DNA of 64,000 bases from an uncultured Clostridia bacterium (lineage in GTDB: Bacteria; Bacillota; Clostridia; Christensenellales; Borkfalkiaceae): contig CALVUR010000002.1 of assembly GCA_944363645.1 (NCBI GenBank), positions 168,728-232,727 of the forward strand, read 5' to 3'. Both the position numbers and the translations under genes were made by a program. Below the pieces are notes generated by a model. The model was given only the letters and a program-made list of their open reading frames with translations, searched no databases and was not told the DNA's origin. Shown here piece by piece: positions 61,934 through 64,000 of the stretch (position 1 is the first letter of the stretch; each line of letters opens with the position of its first letter).

Positions 61934-62632
61934 ATGAAAAAAATTATTGTTTTATCATTGGTTATCGGCGCACTTTTTGCTTGCACGATGCTTAATGGAT
62001 GCACAAACTCACACAGCATAGACTATAACTCAAAATTGCAAAACGCAACAGAGTATTCTTTTAATATTGTTTACACAACAAACACTTCAACTGATCCCAT
62101 TTACATTTCGTGCTACATGAAAAATGGCGAGTACGCATATAGGTTCTCACAAAACGGTTTCAACAACGAAAATTTAGCATACAGGCAAATTTTTGCCGAC
62201 AACACCTTTTACGAAATTTGCGAAAGCAAAAAGAACGGACTTTGGGTGGGCGAATTTAAAAAGACCGAACAAGTCGAAGTAACTTACGACAAAAACTTTA
62301 TGTATAAGTACAGCGTTTATATCACACACGGTGCTTACGCAACTTTGTTTACCGAAGGCACACCAATCGAGTATAAGGGCGTTCCCTGCACTCAAATGCA
62401 AATTGAATTTGAAGGCAAACTTATCACTTACGTTTTTGAAACGGAATCTTCAAACCTTGTAAAATTTGTGCTTGTAGACGGCGAAAACATCATGACGCTT
62501 GAATACAGCGATTACAAGTTCGACTCTATTGACACCGAATGTTTAACGCTACCAAACACCAGCATCCAAATCGGCACCGTTCAACTTTACCGTGAAGTAA
62601 CCGATTTCACTTACGAATATTTTATTTCTTAA
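61934..62632 (+). CDS. Lipoprotein of unknown function
   Basis: A 232-residue protein with a lipoprotein signal: KK, a hydrophobic run IIVLSLVIGALFACTM, then the lipobox LNGC (Cys23). The mature part is rich in Tyr, Phe, Thr and Asn with alternating strand-like patterns, suggesting a beta-rich domain; no motif is recognised. AAAGGATTAG precedes the ATG. It would be a substrate of the Lgt encoded at 7 kb and is likely exposed on the outer face of the membrane. Confidence 0.85.
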   Translation: MKKIIVLSLVIGALFACTMLNGCTNSHSIDYNSKLQNATEYSFNIVYTTNTSTDPIYISCYMKNGEYAYRFSQNGFNNENLAYRQIFADNTFYEICESKKNGLWVGEFKKTEQVEVTYDKNFMYKYSVYITHGAYATLFTEGTPIEYKGVPCTQMQIEFEGKLITYVFETESSNLVKFVLVDGENIMTLEYSDYKFDSIDTECLTLPNTSIQIGTVQLYREVTDFTYEYFIS

Positions 62633-62663
62633 AATTTAATTTCAAATTAAACATAAAATGGCT

Positions 62664-62697
62664 AAAATGGGCAAAATTATTTTTGTCCATTTTTTTA
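62664..62697 (+). terminator. Terminator after the lipoprotein gene
   Basis: AAAATGGGCAAAA / TTTTTGTCCATTTTTT with a T tract. Confidence 0.85.
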
Positions 62698-63284
62698 TTT
62701 GCACTTTGTTAAATATGTTGGTAACTTTATTTTTACAAAATTTTCAAAAGACAAAATTTTCAAAAGACATATTTTTAAAGGTGGTAATTTTTAAAATCGC
62801 CAAAAAAGGCTTAAAATTGTCAATAAGTCAAAAAATTTTTTTGCGCAGTAAGTTACAATATTATATAAAACGTGCGCATGCGTGCGTTGTGCGACTTATT
62901 ATATATATTATAAAGGCGGTTTACCAAAAAATTGTGGATAACCGACTTATAAAAACTAAAAAAGGGTGTGGATAACTCTAAAAATTTTTTACAACAGACA
63001 AAAAGGGCAAAAAGTCCAATTTTACGCCAGATAAAATAATCAAAAACCGTTCTTTAAAAATGTAAGGGTGGAAAAAAATTAAAGTAAAAATAAAAGAAAA
63101 ATAAAAAGGGGATAAAAAGCCCCAAATTTTGCAAAATACCATATAAAGGGCAAAAAAAGCGTGCATATAAAAATTTGATTACTACAAAAAGCCTTTATTC
63201 TTGTGTTTTTTTATAGATTACACCCCAATATATAGTGTGTGAATAAAAAAATGAAAAAAAAGTAAAAAAAAGACGGAAAAATAG
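62698..63284. other. AT-rich gap with two perfect DnaA boxes
   Basis: Non-coding region upstream of the rRNA promoters. TGTGGATAA (complement of TTATCCACA) occurs at 62933-62941 and 62967-62975. A tandem CAAAATTTTCAAAAGA pair lies at 62737-62770. The bases between the boxes, ATAACCGACTTATA, faintly resemble repeat A. The open frame at 62658-62975 overlaps the lipoprotein terminator and is not believed. Confidence 0.65.
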
Positions 63285-63313
63285 TTGACAAAAAGTTCAA
63301 AATGTAGTTTAAT
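63285..63313 (+). promoter_or_regulatory. rRNA promoter P1
   Basis: TTGACA, 17-base spacer, TTTAAT (63308-63313). Confidence 0.8.
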
Positions 63314-63442
63314 AACAGCACATGTTGCCAATCGAAGGTCAACAAAAAGGCTCAAAAAAAGTGCCTAAAAAGGTTCGGTTTTTGAAAAATAAAAAACTTT
63401 TAAAAAGTTTTGAAAATTTTTTTAAAAACGGCGAAAAAACAG

Positions 63443-63471
63443 TTGACTTATATAAATATATATGGTAATAT
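63443..63471 (+). promoter_or_regulatory. rRNA promoter P2
   Basis: TTGACT, 17-base spacer, TAATAT (63466-63471), 158 bases after P1; tandem promoters are typical of rRNA operons. The leader then has a GTTGAGCA-G-GTTGCTCAAC stem (63503-63521). Confidence 0.75.
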
Positions 63472-63684
63472 GTTTAGGCTGTCATCGAAAAACAGCACTC
63501 GTTGAGCAGGTTGCTCAACCATTTGTAGATTAAAAACTGAATAGAAGGAAATGAATTGATTCAAATAATTATTTGAAGAAAAAATTTCTGTCAATTAATT
63601 TGAGTATATTTTTATGTACCAAAAAAACAGTCAGTAAAAAACGTTAGAGCAGTTGTACTCGAAAGAGTACGGCTTTATGAAATT

Positions 63685-64000
63685 AAACTTAAGAGTTTGA
63701 TTCTGGCTCAGGACGAACGCTGGCGGCGTGCTTAACACATGCAAGTTGAACGTGATTAGAGGGGCTTGCTCCTCTATGAAAGTAGCGGACGGGTGAGTAA
63801 CGCGTGAGCAATCTGCCTCTATCAGGGGAATAACACAGAGAAATTTGTGCTAATACCGCATATAATCCTTTTGTGGCATCACAGTTGGATGAAAGATTTT
63901 ATCGGATAGAGATGAGCTCGCGTCCCATTAGATAGTTGGTGAGGTAACGGCCCACCAAGTCGACGATGGGTAGCCGACCTGAGAGGGTGATCGGCCACAT
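63685..64000 (+). rRNA. 16S ribosomal RNA, 5' part
   Basis: AGAGTTTGATTCTGGCTCAG (63692-63711) is the universal 5' sequence; the mature end is placed seven bases earlier by analogy with E. coli. The gene runs off the window. Variable region V1-V2 sequence looks clostridial. No other rRNA is in the window. Confidence 0.98.

Noticed and set aside
62658..62975. 105-codon hydrophobic/basic frame before the rRNA promoters
   Set aside because: Begins inside the lipoprotein terminator and covers DnaA boxes; composition only.

Overview
The window is an AT-rich chromosomal segment of a low-GC, Gram-positive-type bacterium, most likely an uncultured member of the Clostridia. This rests on the standard rpmH-rnpA-yidD-yidC-jag cluster, a YyaC-type sporulation-linked protein, an ECF transporter module, a PepV-type dipeptidase, DegV and XRE proteins, and a 16S rRNA 5' end of clostridial character at the right edge. 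No phage, IS element, CRISPR array or antibiotic-resistance cassette was recognised. The unusual feature is a large amount of structured non-coding DNA.

Layout. 0-5.2 kb (minus strand): khpB/jag, yidC, yidD, rnpA, rpmH, dnaN. A DnaA-box-bearing gap at 5.2-5.7 kb is the best oriC candidate; dnaA itself is not in the window. 5.7-7.9 kb (plus): rsmG, a SLOG-family gene, lgt. 8.5-14.8 kb (minus): truA, ecfT, ecfA2, ecfA1, gltX, radC. 14.9-24.8 kb: PepV-type dipeptidase, XRE membrane regulator, DegV, AIM24-family protein, YyaC-like protein, CvpA-like protein, pyruvate kinase, YbaK-type deacylase. 24.8-29.1 kb: a 4.3 kb gene-free, very AT-rich tract with one perfect parS site and several variants. 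29.1-33.8 kb: ftsH, parA, parB, rplI. 33.9-34.3 kb: tRNA-Pro with tandemly copied 3' flank and a small ORF containing a piece of rsmG. 34.9-38.8 kb: sbcD, sbcC. 39.2-47 kb: HAD hydrolase, MATE exporter, ASCH protein, metal P-type ATPase with a separate HMA chaperone and ArsR repressor, AlkD-like protein, thioredoxin. 47.1-48.9 kb: a purine-rich repeat island. 48.96-58.75 kb: one 3263-codon gene for an envelope-targeted repeat protein. 58.8-60 kb: rpsF-ssb-rpsR behind a structured leader. 60.1-62.7 kb: tRNA-Arg with two 185-bp tandem copies of its 3' end, mnmA, a lipoprotein. 63.2-64 kb: rRNA promoters and the start of 16S.

Two systems stand out. First, a palindromic repeat with core GGGCTATAAGCCCGTTAT (or its complement) occurs about 24 times in 64 kb. 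It usually sits at gene 3' ends inside an outer stem that makes an intrinsic terminator, but it also lies in frame inside gltX, sbcC and the 3' end of the YyaC-like gene, and touches the stop codons of parA and parB. Second, the giant protein has an N-terminal membrane/signal segment followed by dozens of degenerate units ending in a motif like FGDITIGDIV; it has a consensus promoter and I recognise no known family.

The chromosome-maintenance genes (dnaN, oriC candidate, parA/parB, parS tract, sbcCD) lie within about 35 kb, consistent with an origin-proximal region. Starts were moved inward from the longest reading frame wherever a Shine-Dalgarno sequence decided the matter (ecfA1, cvpA-like, ftsH, parA, sbcD).
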